Notes under the pieces: generated by a model | Told to the model about the DNA's origin: nothing | Database searches by the model: none | Seen by the model: the letters and a program-made list of their open reading frames with translations, nothing else | Assembly: GCA_002409455.1 (NCBI GenBank) | Contig: DHNI01000116.1 | Span: forward strand, 29,990 to 38,326 | Length of the DNA stretch: 8,337 nt | DNA from: Firmicutes bacterium UBA5420 | GTDB taxonomy: Bacteria > Bacillota > Limnochordia > Darwinibacteriales > Darwinibacteriaceae | Reading direction: 5' to 3' | Translations under genes and position numbers: made by a program | Shown: positions 1-5,264 of the stretch, in pieces | How positions within the stretch are numbered: the stretch's first letter is position 1 | Layout of the letters: the number at the start of each line of letters is the position of its first letter

Positions 1-194
1 TGGATGACGTCGGGCGCATGCACAATCTCAACACGATCACTTCCAGGTTTCCCGTTTATGAGGGATTTCAATCTAACTTCGTTTCCGGTTAGAATCACCC
101 CAATGCCGTCTAACTCGGCTGCATGCAACGCACCTTCCACAATTTGCTCTGGTGCATAATCCCCTCCGAAGGCGTCTACAGCGACTTTAATCAC
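1..194 (-). CDS. plsX: Phosphate acyltransferase PlsX, N-terminal part (gene runs off the left edge)
   Basis: PlsX is a membrane-associated enzyme that converts acyl-ACP and phosphate to acyl-phosphate, the acyl donor for PlsY in the first step of phosphatidic acid synthesis. Only about 64 codons are visible, beginning VIKVAVDAFGGDYAPEQIVE. This matches the PlsX N-terminal signature DAMGGDxAPE, here with Phe for the usual Met, followed by a beta strand (GVILTGNE) typical of the family. The start is GTG at 194-192, set by a strong Shine-Dalgarno sequence (GGAGGAG) lying inside the end of fapR. It overlaps the fapR stop by 8 bases (GTGATTAA), so translational coupling is likely. It is the second gene of the FapR-controlled unit and should share its promoter and operator. 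The reading frame is open to the window edge. The family call is confident; the rest of the protein is not visible. Confidence 0.93.
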   Translation of the reverse strand, partial: MIKVAVDAFGGDYAPEQIVEGALHAAELDGIGVILTGNEVRLKSLINGKPGSDRVEIVHAPDVI

Positions 195-768
195 GATCTA
201 CTCCTCCTTTTTCGGTTAGATCCACAACTACAAATTCACCGCGAAACACAACTTCATCATGAACAAAGCTATTCACACTCACATGGTAACGATTCCCTTG
301 AATTGCAGTGACATTAGCCTTGGCCACCACACGTTCTCCAAGGTGAACTGTCTGATAGAAGCGCACATCGGCGCTTTTGGTTAGCACAATAGCCGAATCA
401 ACCAGCGCAACAGCCATAGAATTGCCCTGGGCGAAGAGGAAATGACCGCGCAGGATCTGGTTTCTAGCAAAAACCATTTGATCCGTGACCATAAGCACGG
501 ACGTTCCATTATTCCCTAAGTTCAGCTCAATCAATTCACCAATCACTTCTTCACCATGGAGGGCCTTCACTTCGGAATAGGTATTGGCTGCGATTTGTCG
601 CGATCGCTCACGAAGCTCTGGAATATCAAGAGCCATCCGATCAAGGCGAATCGTGGCAACGCTCACCTCAAGCTCATCAGCTATCTGCCAATCGGTTAGA
701 AATGGATCTTTTCGCAACAGTTCCTGTAGATCTCTTCGCCTTTCTTGCCGACCTCGTTTCGCTTTCAT
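187..768 (-). CDS. fapR: Fatty acid and phospholipid biosynthesis repressor FapR
   Basis: FapR is a DNA-binding repressor of lipid synthesis genes that is released from its operators by malonyl-CoA. The 193-residue product is close to the 188 residues of B. subtilis FapR. Residues about 10-50 form a DeoR-like helix-turn-helix (LTDWQIADELEVSVATIRLD) followed by the linker IPELRER. Residues about 75-185 form the hot-dog effector domain, with the family stretch FARNQILRGHFLFAQGNS and a later GERVVAKANVTA. The start chosen is ATG at 768-766, because AAGGAGG (781-775) sits 6 bases upstream; a TTG 21 bases further upstream would place that Shine-Dalgarno inside the gene. The gene has its own promoter and an upstream FapR operator, so negative autoregulation is expected. 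It overlaps plsX by 8 bases. The family assignment is very secure; autoregulation is inferred from the site. Confidence 0.96.
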   Translation of the reverse strand: MKAKRGRQERRRDLQELLRKDPFLTDWQIADELEVSVATIRLDRMALDIPELRERSRQIAANTYSEVKALHGEEVIGELIELNLGNNGTSVLMVTDQMVFARNQILRGHFLFAQGNSMAVALVDSAIVLTKSADVRFYQTVHLGERVVAKANVTAIQGNRYHVSVNSFVHDEVVFRGEFVVVDLTEKGGVDRD

Positions 769-792
769 CACTGGCCTCCTTATCGCCAAGTG

Positions 793-809
793 TTAGTACC
801 AGGTTGTAA
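793..809. promoter_or_regulatory. FapR operator (fapO) upstream of fapR
   Basis: The 17-base imperfect palindrome TTAGTACCAGGTTGTAA has one perfect FapR half-site (TTAGTACC) and a degenerate second half (GGTTGTAA, 6 of 8 positions symmetric). It resembles the known FapR box, built on TTAGTACC and GGTACTAA halves. It lies between the fapR promoter and the fapR start codon, covering roughly +7 to +23 of the predicted transcript, where bound repressor would block transcription. The site is seen in the sequence; binding is inferred from family knowledge. Confidence 0.8.
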
Positions 810-822
810 ATATGATATCTTG

Positions 823-851
823 AGTATAGTGGATCTTCTTGGCAAAGTAAA
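823..851 (-). promoter_or_regulatory. Sigma-A type promoter of fapR-plsX
   Basis: Reading the minus strand, a -35 element TTTACT (851-846) and a -10 element TATACT (828-823) are separated by exactly 17 bases. Transcription would start near 816, giving a leader of about 48 bases that contains the FapR operator and the fapR Shine-Dalgarno. It lies just downstream of the rpmF terminator, so fapR appears to be an independent unit. The -35 matches TTGACA at only 4 of 6 positions. Confidence 0.6.
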
Positions 852-864
852 GCAAAATCTCCAT

Positions 865-891
865 AAAAAAAGATGTCCTGCTAAGGACACC
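865..891 (-). terminator. Intrinsic terminator after rpmF
   Basis: On the minus strand, GGTGTCCT and AGGACATC pair as an 8-bp stem with one G-T wobble around the loop TAGC, followed directly by seven T residues. It begins 12 bases after the rpmF stop and closes the DUF177-rpmF transcript before the fapR promoter. Confidence 0.88.
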
Positions 892-902
892 TTCTAAACA
901 CA

Positions 903-1091
903 CTATTTTGCTTCTTTTATCGTCATAACCTGACGCCCTTTATATGTGCCACAGCTGAGGCATACTCGATGTGGCAATTTTGGCTCACGACAATTAGGAC
1001 AGATATTAGGTTCACTTGTCTCAACCCGACGCCAATTAGCTCGGCGCGAATTAACTCTTGCTTTTGAATGTCTTCTCTTTGGAACTGCCAT
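903..1091 (-). CDS. rpmF: 50S ribosomal protein L32 (zinc-binding form)
   Basis: This is the small basic protein L32 of the large ribosomal subunit. The 62-residue product starts with the near-invariant MAVPKRRHSKAR and carries a zinc ribbon of two CxxC pairs, Cys31/Cys34 and Cys44/Cys47, so it is the zinc-containing (C+) paralogue rather than the zinc-independent one. The ATG start is preceded by AGAGGAGG, 7 bases upstream and within the DUF177 coding region. The first 41 bases overlap the end of the DUF177 gene in another frame, which suggests translational coupling. It is followed by a clear terminator. The DUF177-rpmF pairing is widespread in bacteria. Identification is very secure. Confidence 0.98.
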   Translation of the reverse strand: MAVPKRRHSKARVNSRRANWRRVETSEPNICPNCREPKLPHRVCLSCGTYKGRQVMTIKEAK

Positions 1092-1635
1092 GGTCTTTCC
1101 TCCTCTCTGGTGTGGTCGTTTCCGACATCTGCGCTAACAACTTGCTTAAAGGCGCTAACCGAATGTCAATTGTAGGATCCGGGCAATCACATGCTCCCTC
1201 AGACAAAAGGGCTCCACAGCCGGGGCATAACCCGGGACAGTCCTCCTGGCAAATAGGCTTCATAGGAATACTCACCAGTAGAGACTCTTCGATTAGGCTG
1301 GTTGTGTCGAGCTCATTTCCTTCTACTAAAGGCTCCTCATCCCAAGGGTCTTCGCTGTGCTCTTGGGGATGGTTTAAAAATTCTTCATCAATGGATGTCT
1401 CAAGGGTCGTCTTCACAGGCCTCAGGCAGCGGCTGCAGAGTAGTTCCACGTCTAATGATAGACTTCCTGTAACCAAGTAACCTTCACCGGTGTTGGCCAC
1501 CGTAAACTCAGCAATAATGGGTCCGAGCACCTTATTCACTTCGGGTGCACTCGCCACAAACTGCCCAGGAAGCTCCCTCTTCACCTTAAAAAAGGCCCCT
1601 TTTCGACCTACTAACGAACTAATGTTGAGACGCAT
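1051..1635 (-). CDS. DUF177 (YceD/YlbN) family protein
   Basis: This is a member of the DUF177 family, almost always encoded next to rpmF and linked in E. coli and plants to 23S rRNA accumulation and large-subunit biogenesis; the precise activity is not settled. The 194-residue product has the family's N-terminal beta-rich part (LVTGSLSLDVELLCSRCLRP), an acidic middle (about 85-110), and a Cys-rich C-terminal segment (CQEDCPGLCPGCG and CDCPD), which with the earlier CxxC could hold zinc. The conserved core ends near residue 170 with RLAPLSKLLAQM. The remaining 24 residues are a polar, basic tail, the last 13 of which are encoded inside rpmF. The ATG start follows GAGGTGAT by 4 bases. A consensus promoter lies immediately upstream, so it leads its own two-gene operon. 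Homologous to B. subtilis ylbN; the role is by family only. Confidence 0.92.
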   Translation of the reverse strand: MRLNISSLVGRKGAFFKVKRELPGQFVASAPEVNKVLGPIIAEFTVANTGEGYLVTGSLSLDVELLCSRCLRPVKTTLETSIDEEFLNHPQEHSEDPWDEEPLVEGNELDTTSLIEESLLVSIPMKPICQEDCPGLCPGCGALLSEGACDCPDPTIDIRLAPLSKLLAQMSETTTPERRKDHGSSKEKTFKSKS

Positions 1636-1651
1636 CTAGATCACCTCATAA

Positions 1652-1680
1652 ATTATACAAAGATTCCCTCACGCTGTCAA
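1652..1680 (-). promoter_or_regulatory. Perfect-consensus sigma-A promoter of DUF177-rpmF
   Basis: On the minus strand the sequence reads TTGACA (1680-1675), 17 bases, then TATAAT (1657-1652): both hexamers and the spacing are exactly consensus. The TGA inside the -35 box (1679-1677) is the stop codon of the upstream patatin-like gene. Transcription would start near 1645, only about 10 bases before the DUF177 ATG, placing the Shine-Dalgarno at the extreme 5' end of the message. A strong promoter fits high demand for L32. Confidence 0.88.
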
Positions 1681-2474
1681 CTGGTTCCCCTGCTCCGAGA
1701 TTCGAGCAATGCCAGCTTATCCCAGATCACGTCCAAGGATTGCAGGGCGGCCTGGCGACCCTTTTCAATAATCTCCGCGGCGCGATTTAGCTGCGTAAGA
1801 GTAACGTTACCCAAATCAGGGATAATTAGTACATCGGCATCAGCACCCTTTTGCAGGGTAGCCTGCCTACTTAGGATATCAATCGTCTGCATGATTACAT
1901 CGGGAAGGTTGCGAATGTTGCTGCGAAGCGGAGCGTAACCCACATCCACCGCGATGACCAATTCGGCTCCCATCTTGCGGCACACATTTCCAGGAACACG
2001 ATTAACTAAAGCTCCGTCTACCAACAACTTGCCTTCGTATTCCATAGGAACAAAAATGCCCGGAATCGAGAGACTCGCCCGTATGGCATCGGCCACCGAA
2101 CCAGAATCTAAAACGACTTCTTCACCCCTCTGCAGATCCGTGGCTACGACGGCAGCTGGAATCGGAAGGTCTTCAAAGTTACGATCTTTAGTTAGTACCT
2201 TAAGCATAGTATGGATCTTCTCAGAAGAAACTAGCCCTCGTCGCTGAAAGGTCCAGCTGGTGAGATTATTCCAGTCTAGTTCTTCAGCCATGCTTGCTAG
2301 TATATAAAGATCCGAACCAGCAGCATACAAGCACCCAATAATAGCACCTGCACTTGTACCAGCAATCATATCAATGGGAATCTTCTTTTCATGCAACACC
2401 TGTAAAACACCGAGATTGGCCAAGCCCCGAGCGGCACCCGAACCTAGTGCTAACCCCACTTTTGGATTAGGCAT
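1677..2474 (-). CDS. ylbK: Patatin-like phospholipase (YlbK/RssA-type)
   Basis: A predicted serine acyl hydrolase of the patatin family, acting on lipid esters with a Ser-Asp dyad. All family elements are present in the 265-residue product. An oxyanion-hole loop GSGAARG lies at about residues 11-17, the nucleophile elbow GTSAG is at about 39-43 (Ser about 41), and the dyad Asp is in VDGA (Asp about 153). The first Gly of the usual GGGxxRG loop is followed by Ser. There is no signal peptide or membrane helix, so it is probably cytoplasmic. The ATG at 2474 is chosen because GAGGTG lies 6 bases upstream; an in-frame GTG 9 bases earlier overlaps that Shine-Dalgarno. It sits between ylbJ and the DUF177 gene as ylbK does in B. 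subtilis. The natural substrate is unknown. Confidence 0.9.
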   Translation of the reverse strand: MPNPKVGLALGSGAARGLANLGVLQVLHEKKIPIDMIAGTSAGAIIGCLYAAGSDLYILASMAEELDWNNLTSWTFQRRGLVSSEKIHTMLKVLTKDRNFEDLPIPAAVVATDLQRGEEVVLDSGSVADAIRASLSIPGIFVPMEYEGKLLVDGALVNRVPGNVCRKMGAELVIAVDVGYAPLRSNIRNLPDVIMQTIDILSRQATLQKGADADVLIIPDLGNVTLTQLNRAAEIIEKGRQAALQSLDVIWDKLALLESRSRGTS

Positions 2475-2485
2475 AAACTTCACCT

Positions 2486-2511
2486 CATATTCGTATGAAT
2501 TAGCATACGTA
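2486..2511 (+). promoter_or_regulatory. Possible sigma-E promoter of ylbJ
   Basis: Ahead of ylbJ the plus strand carries CATATT (2486-2491) and CATACGTA (2504-2511), resembling the sigma-E -35 (ATATT core) and -10 (CATACA-like) elements. B. subtilis ylbJ is a mother-cell sporulation gene under sigma-E, which makes this expected. The 12-base spacing is shorter than the usual 14-15, so this is a weak candidate. Confidence 0.3.
2492..2509. repeat. Inverted repeat CGTATG-N6-CATACG between divergent genes
   Basis: A perfect 6-bp inverted repeat with a 6-base AT-rich spacer (AATTAG) lies in the 60-base gap between the divergently transcribed ylbK and ylbJ. Its dyad shape and position suit an operator for a dimeric regulator. 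It also puts CATACG facing both ways, so it may simply reflect two back-to-back -10 like elements. No regulator is identifiable. Confidence 0.4.
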
Positions 2512-2534
2512 AACAGAAAAAGGGTGTGTGGCTT

Positions 2535-3746
2535 GTGACTCGAAGTCGGATTTTGGCTGTCATCGTCTTTTTAATAGCAGCAATGATCGTCGTCTTCCCT
2601 GAAGTAGCTTTTCAGGCTTCCTTAGAAGGGCTAATACTCTGGTTTGAGATCGTCCTACCAACCTTACTACCATTTTTTATTATGGCTGATCTGCTTATGG
2701 GGCTGGGAGTCGTGCACTTTCTCGGATCCCTTCTCGATCCCATTATGCGGCCCCTCTTTAGACTTCCAGGCGTGGGGGGATTTGCCTTAGCCATGGGGCT
2801 TACGGCAGGGTATCCCATGGGGGCAAAAATCACAGGAGAACTGGCTCGCAACAAACTGCTTACCCAAGTAGAGGCGGAACGATTAGCGGGATTCGCTAAC
2901 ACCGCAGGGCCTCTCTTTTTGGTGGGTGCCGTAGGCGTGGGCATGTTTGGGCGACCAGACCTAGGCGTTACATTGCTGATCGCGCACTTGGCCGGTGCAA
3001 TTTTTGTGGGTTTTTGCATGCGCTTGCATAAAGGCCCAGAAAGTCCCCAGATCAAAACCCAGGGCTCCTACTTCGGGAGAGCCCTCCAAGCACTTGACAA
3101 AGCCCGTAAATCCGATGGACGCTCCTTTGGCACTCTGTTCGGCGACTCCGTTAAGAACACCTTTCAATCCATGCTCTTTATTGGCGGGTGTATTATGATT
3201 TTCTCCGTCTTTGTGCAAGTGATGGGCGCAACAGGCATTCTAAACCCCATTAAGACAGTCCTTGGTGGAATTTTACAGCTCGTAGGCCTCGATGCAAGTT
3301 TGGCACCAGCTCTACTCAATGGCTTCTTCGAAACCACCCTAGGGGCCCAGACTGCCAGTCAAAGCGTGGCATCTTTGGGTGGGCAGGCCACAGCTGCAAG
3401 CCTGATCATCGGTTGGAGCGGACTCTCCGTCCAAATGCAGGTTGCAGCCATGATTTCTGGCACGAAAATACGATTCAAACCCTACATATATGCTCGTCTC
3501 TTACACGGACTCTTCGCTGCCATAGTGACCGCACTCTTGCTCGGTCCCATCAGCTTCATTTCAACTTCCTTAGGTAACACTTTGCCGGCCGTTAGTACCA
3601 GCCATTATCTCAATGGTAGTTTCGCGGCACGTTTTCTAGCCTCAGCTCGCCTTGCCACAAGTTTCCTGCTAATCCTGGTCATCATTCTTAGCGCCGTGTG
3701 GCTACTTAAGCGCATGATTTATATCTCTTTCAAGTCCCGGTCTTAG
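2535..3746 (+). CDS. ylbJ: Sporulation integral membrane protein YlbJ
   Basis: YlbJ is a polytopic membrane protein of the nucleoside-recognition (Gate domain) superfamily, made in the mother cell during sporulation in B. subtilis and required for proper spore formation; its transported substrate, if any, is not established. The 403-residue product has an N-terminal hydrophobic helix (about 5-25), then LPTLLPFFIMADLLMGLG and the first gate region (GVGGFALAMGLTAGYPMGAK). The central helices are followed by a hydrophilic loop at about 165-195, then a second gate half with NGFFETTLGAQTAS, and a final helix near 375-395. The start GTG at 2535 is preferred over GTG at 2526, because AGGGTG lies 8 bases upstream and the N-terminus then aligns with B. 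subtilis YlbJ. It is the only plus-strand gene, divergent from ylbK and convergent with the coiled-coil gene. Its presence suggests a spore former. Confidence 0.92.
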   Translation: MTRSRILAVIVFLIAAMIVVFPEVAFQASLEGLILWFEIVLPTLLPFFIMADLLMGLGVVHFLGSLLDPIMRPLFRLPGVGGFALAMGLTAGYPMGAKITGELARNKLLTQVEAERLAGFANTAGPLFLVGAVGVGMFGRPDLGVTLLIAHLAGAIFVGFCMRLHKGPESPQIKTQGSYFGRALQALDKARKSDGRSFGTLFGDSVKNTFQSMLFIGGCIMIFSVFVQVMGATGILNPIKTVLGGILQLVGLDASLAPALLNGFFETTLGAQTASQSVASLGGQATAASLIIGWSGLSVQMQVAAMISGTKIRFKPYIYARLLHGLFAAIVTALLLGPISFISTSLGNTLPAVSTSHYLNGSFAARFLASARLATSFLLILVIILSAVWLLKRMIYISFKSRS

Positions 3747-4197
3747 TCTCCTTGCCGAGCTCTTGTTTCCCCGCTTCTACTACCTGCAGAGTCTTGGTCA
3801 AAGCATCGCCCAAATTGGAAAGAATCTGCTGAGCGTATTCCTTCGAACCTTGCTCAATCTCTGCAGCATGGCGTTTGGTCTCGTCAAGCAGAAGTTTACT
3901 TTCGGCTTCCGCCTGGCGGTAAATCTCGCTGTTTAGCACCAGTTTCGCTGCATATTCCTCTGCTTTGGCAATCATACGCTCTGCCTGTTCCTGCCCATCG
4001 GCAATCATCTTGTCCTTTTCGGAGGAGACCGCCTCGGCCCGCCTCACCTCTTCGGGAATGGCCGTCCGGATAATATCGAGAAGATCAAAAAGCTCATCGG
4101 CATCAATCAGAACCTTTCCTACCAAAGGAACTTCAGGTGCCTTTTCCACTAGCGCTTCCAGTTGGTCAATTAAGACCAGAAGATTTACTCGGTTCAC
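3730..4197 (-). CDS. Conserved coiled-coil protein of unknown function downstream of coaD
   Basis: I do not recognise a characterised function. The 155-residue product has a short N-terminal module (about 1-50: LLVLIDQLEALVEKAPEVPL, then GKVLIDADELFDLLDIIRTAIPEEV). A long charged helix at about 50-145, rich in Ala, Glu, Lys and Gln with heptad-like spacing, indicates a coiled coil. It has no membrane segment. Proteins of this layout are common after coaD in clostridial genomes and are often labelled ATPase or F0 subunit B-like, because the helix resembles the ATP synthase b-subunit stalk. Nothing here supports a nucleotide-binding site. The start is GTG at 4197, with GGGGAGAGG in the last codons of coaD and a 2-base gap, so translation is probably coupled. 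Its 3' end overlaps ylbJ tail to tail by 17 bases. A DivIVA-like scaffolding or division role is possible but is only a guess. Confidence 0.82.
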   Translation of the reverse strand: MNRVNLLVLIDQLEALVEKAPEVPLVGKVLIDADELFDLLDIIRTAIPEEVRRAEAVSSEKDKMIADGQEQAERMIAKAEEYAAKLVLNSEIYRQAEAESKLLLDETKRHAAEIEQGSKEYAQQILSNLGDALTKTLQVVEAGKQELGKETKTGT

Positions 4198-4199
4198 TG

Positions 4200-4688
4200 T
4201 TACCTCTCCCCATGATTAAATTTGTCGCGTAGTAACGTAGCCACCCGTGGACTCACCCATTTTGCGACATTTCCGCCGAATTCAGCCACCTCTTTTACAG
4301 CCGAGGAGCTAATAAAGGAGTACTCGCTACTAGTCATCATAAATACTGTTTCGATAGTTCCCTCAAGATTACGGTTCATGGCAGCTAACTTAAACTCAAA
4401 CTCAAAATCGGTGACAGCCCTCAGACCGCGCACGATAGCAATGGCCTTTTTCTGCTTTGCGTAGTCAACAGAAAGACCGCAAAAGGTCTCAGCACTCACG
4501 TTGTCAAAGTCTCGTAACTCTTCCTGTAACATCTCTAAGCGTTCGTCAATACTAAAGAGCGGCACCTTATGAGGGTTATGTAAAACAGCCACGTACAGGT
4601 GATCAAACAGCGTGCTTCCCCTTTTGATGATATCAAGGTGTCCATAGGTAACGGGATCAAATGTCCCTGGACAAACCGCAATTCTCAC
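4200..4688 (-). CDS. coaD: Phosphopantetheine adenylyltransferase
   Basis: CoaD transfers AMP from ATP to 4'-phosphopantetheine, giving dephospho-CoA, the penultimate step of coenzyme A synthesis. The 162-residue product has the expected length and all nucleotidyltransferase signatures. GTFDPVTYGH at residues 8-17 contains the TxGH motif with catalytic His17. Lys41 corresponds to E. coli Lys42, VRGLRAVTDFEFE contains Arg87 and Arg90, and the ISSSAVKEVAEFGG segment near the C-terminus binds ATP. The start is GTG at 4688, one base after the rsmD stop; the AGGGGG Shine-Dalgarno lies in the last codons of rsmD. The rsmD-coaD order is the common bacterial arrangement. It is the third gene of the recG-rsmD-coaD run. 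Nothing is unusual in the sequence. Confidence 0.98.
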   Translation of the reverse strand: MRIAVCPGTFDPVTYGHLDIIKRGSTLFDHLYVAVLHNPHKVPLFSIDERLEMLQEELRDFDNVSAETFCGLSVDYAKQKKAIAIVRGLRAVTDFEFEFKLAAMNRNLEGTIETVFMMTSSEYSFISSSAVKEVAEFGGNVAKWVSPRVATLLRDKFNHGER

Positions 4689-4689
4689 T

Positions 4690-5244
4690 CTAACGCCCCC
4701 TCATATGATAGAACAAAAGCATACTGTCTCCATAACGCTGTTCGCGCTTTAGGCAAAGTTTCGACATGTCCCTAGGTGCTTCCTCTTTTTTACTGATCTC
4801 AGCGATGATAATTCCGTCTTTTTTCAGTACCCCCATCAGTGCTGGCTGTTCTAGGGTTTTTCGAACCAAACCTTGGTCATAGGGAGGATCTAAAAAAACA
4901 AAATCAAACTTTACGCCGCGGCGCTCAAGCATCCCTAGAGCCTTAAAAGCATCAGTAGTGTACATCTCGCCGCCCGTCAAACGAGTTTTCTCCGCATTCC
5001 GTCTAATTTGGGCAGTACAAGCAGGATTTGCGTCAACCCACACCACATGCAAAGCTCCCCGGCTCAAAGCCTCCAGACCGATAGCCCCGCTTCCAGCATA
5101 AAGATCAAGACATGTGCTCTCCAAGATGGACGGTCCTAAAATATTGAACAGAGCTTCCTTGACACGATCTCCAGTGGGCCTTGTGGCTATCCCTGCCACA
5201 GTTGCTAACTTCATTCCTTTTGCCTTCCCAGCAATTACCCGCAC
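4690..5244 (-). CDS. rsmD: 16S rRNA (guanine(966)-N2)-methyltransferase RsmD
   Basis: RsmD methylates the exocyclic N2 of G966 in 16S rRNA within the small subunit, using S-adenosylmethionine. The 184-residue product is the usual length. It shows the N-terminal MRVIAGKAKG and RPTGDRVKEALFNIL stretches, the SAM-binding motif I LDLYAGSGAIGLEALSRGA (about 46-64), an acidic residue at the end of the next strand (VDANP, Asp71), and the catalytic DPPY motif at 119-122. The start is GTG at 5244, with AGGAGGG 9 bases upstream, in the 20-base gap after recG. The stop is one base from the coaD start, so these genes are almost certainly co-transcribed. It is equivalent to B. subtilis ylbH. Confidence 0.96.
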   Translation of the reverse strand: MRVIAGKAKGMKLATVAGIATRPTGDRVKEALFNILGPSILESTCLDLYAGSGAIGLEALSRGALHVVWVDANPACTAQIRRNAEKTRLTGGEMYTTDAFKALGMLERRGVKFDFVFLDPPYDQGLVRKTLEQPALMGVLKKDGIIIAEISKKEEAPRDMSKLCLKREQRYGDSMLLFYHMRGR

Positions 5245-5264
5245 CGCTATACTCCCTCCTCACC

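Noticed and set aside
769..789. TTG start giving FapR 7 more residues
   Set aside because: It would put the AAGGAGG ribosome-binding site inside the gene; the ATG at 768 is correctly spaced from it.
1058..1480. 140-residue plus-strand ORF opposite DUF177
   Set aside because: Shadow of the real minus-strand gene, with no recognisable family and a low-complexity Ser-rich translation.
2191..2199. Second copy of the FapR half-site GTTAGTACC inside ylbK
   Set aside because: The other half of the palindrome is missing and the site lies inside coding sequence, away from a promoter.
2612..3055. 147-residue minus-strand ORF opposite ylbJ
   Set aside because: Antisense shadow of a clear YlbJ membrane protein; Pro/Ser/Lys-rich with no motif.
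3591..3599. Third copy of GTTAGTACC near the end of ylbJ
   Set aside because: No matching second half-site and no nearby gene start; probably chance.
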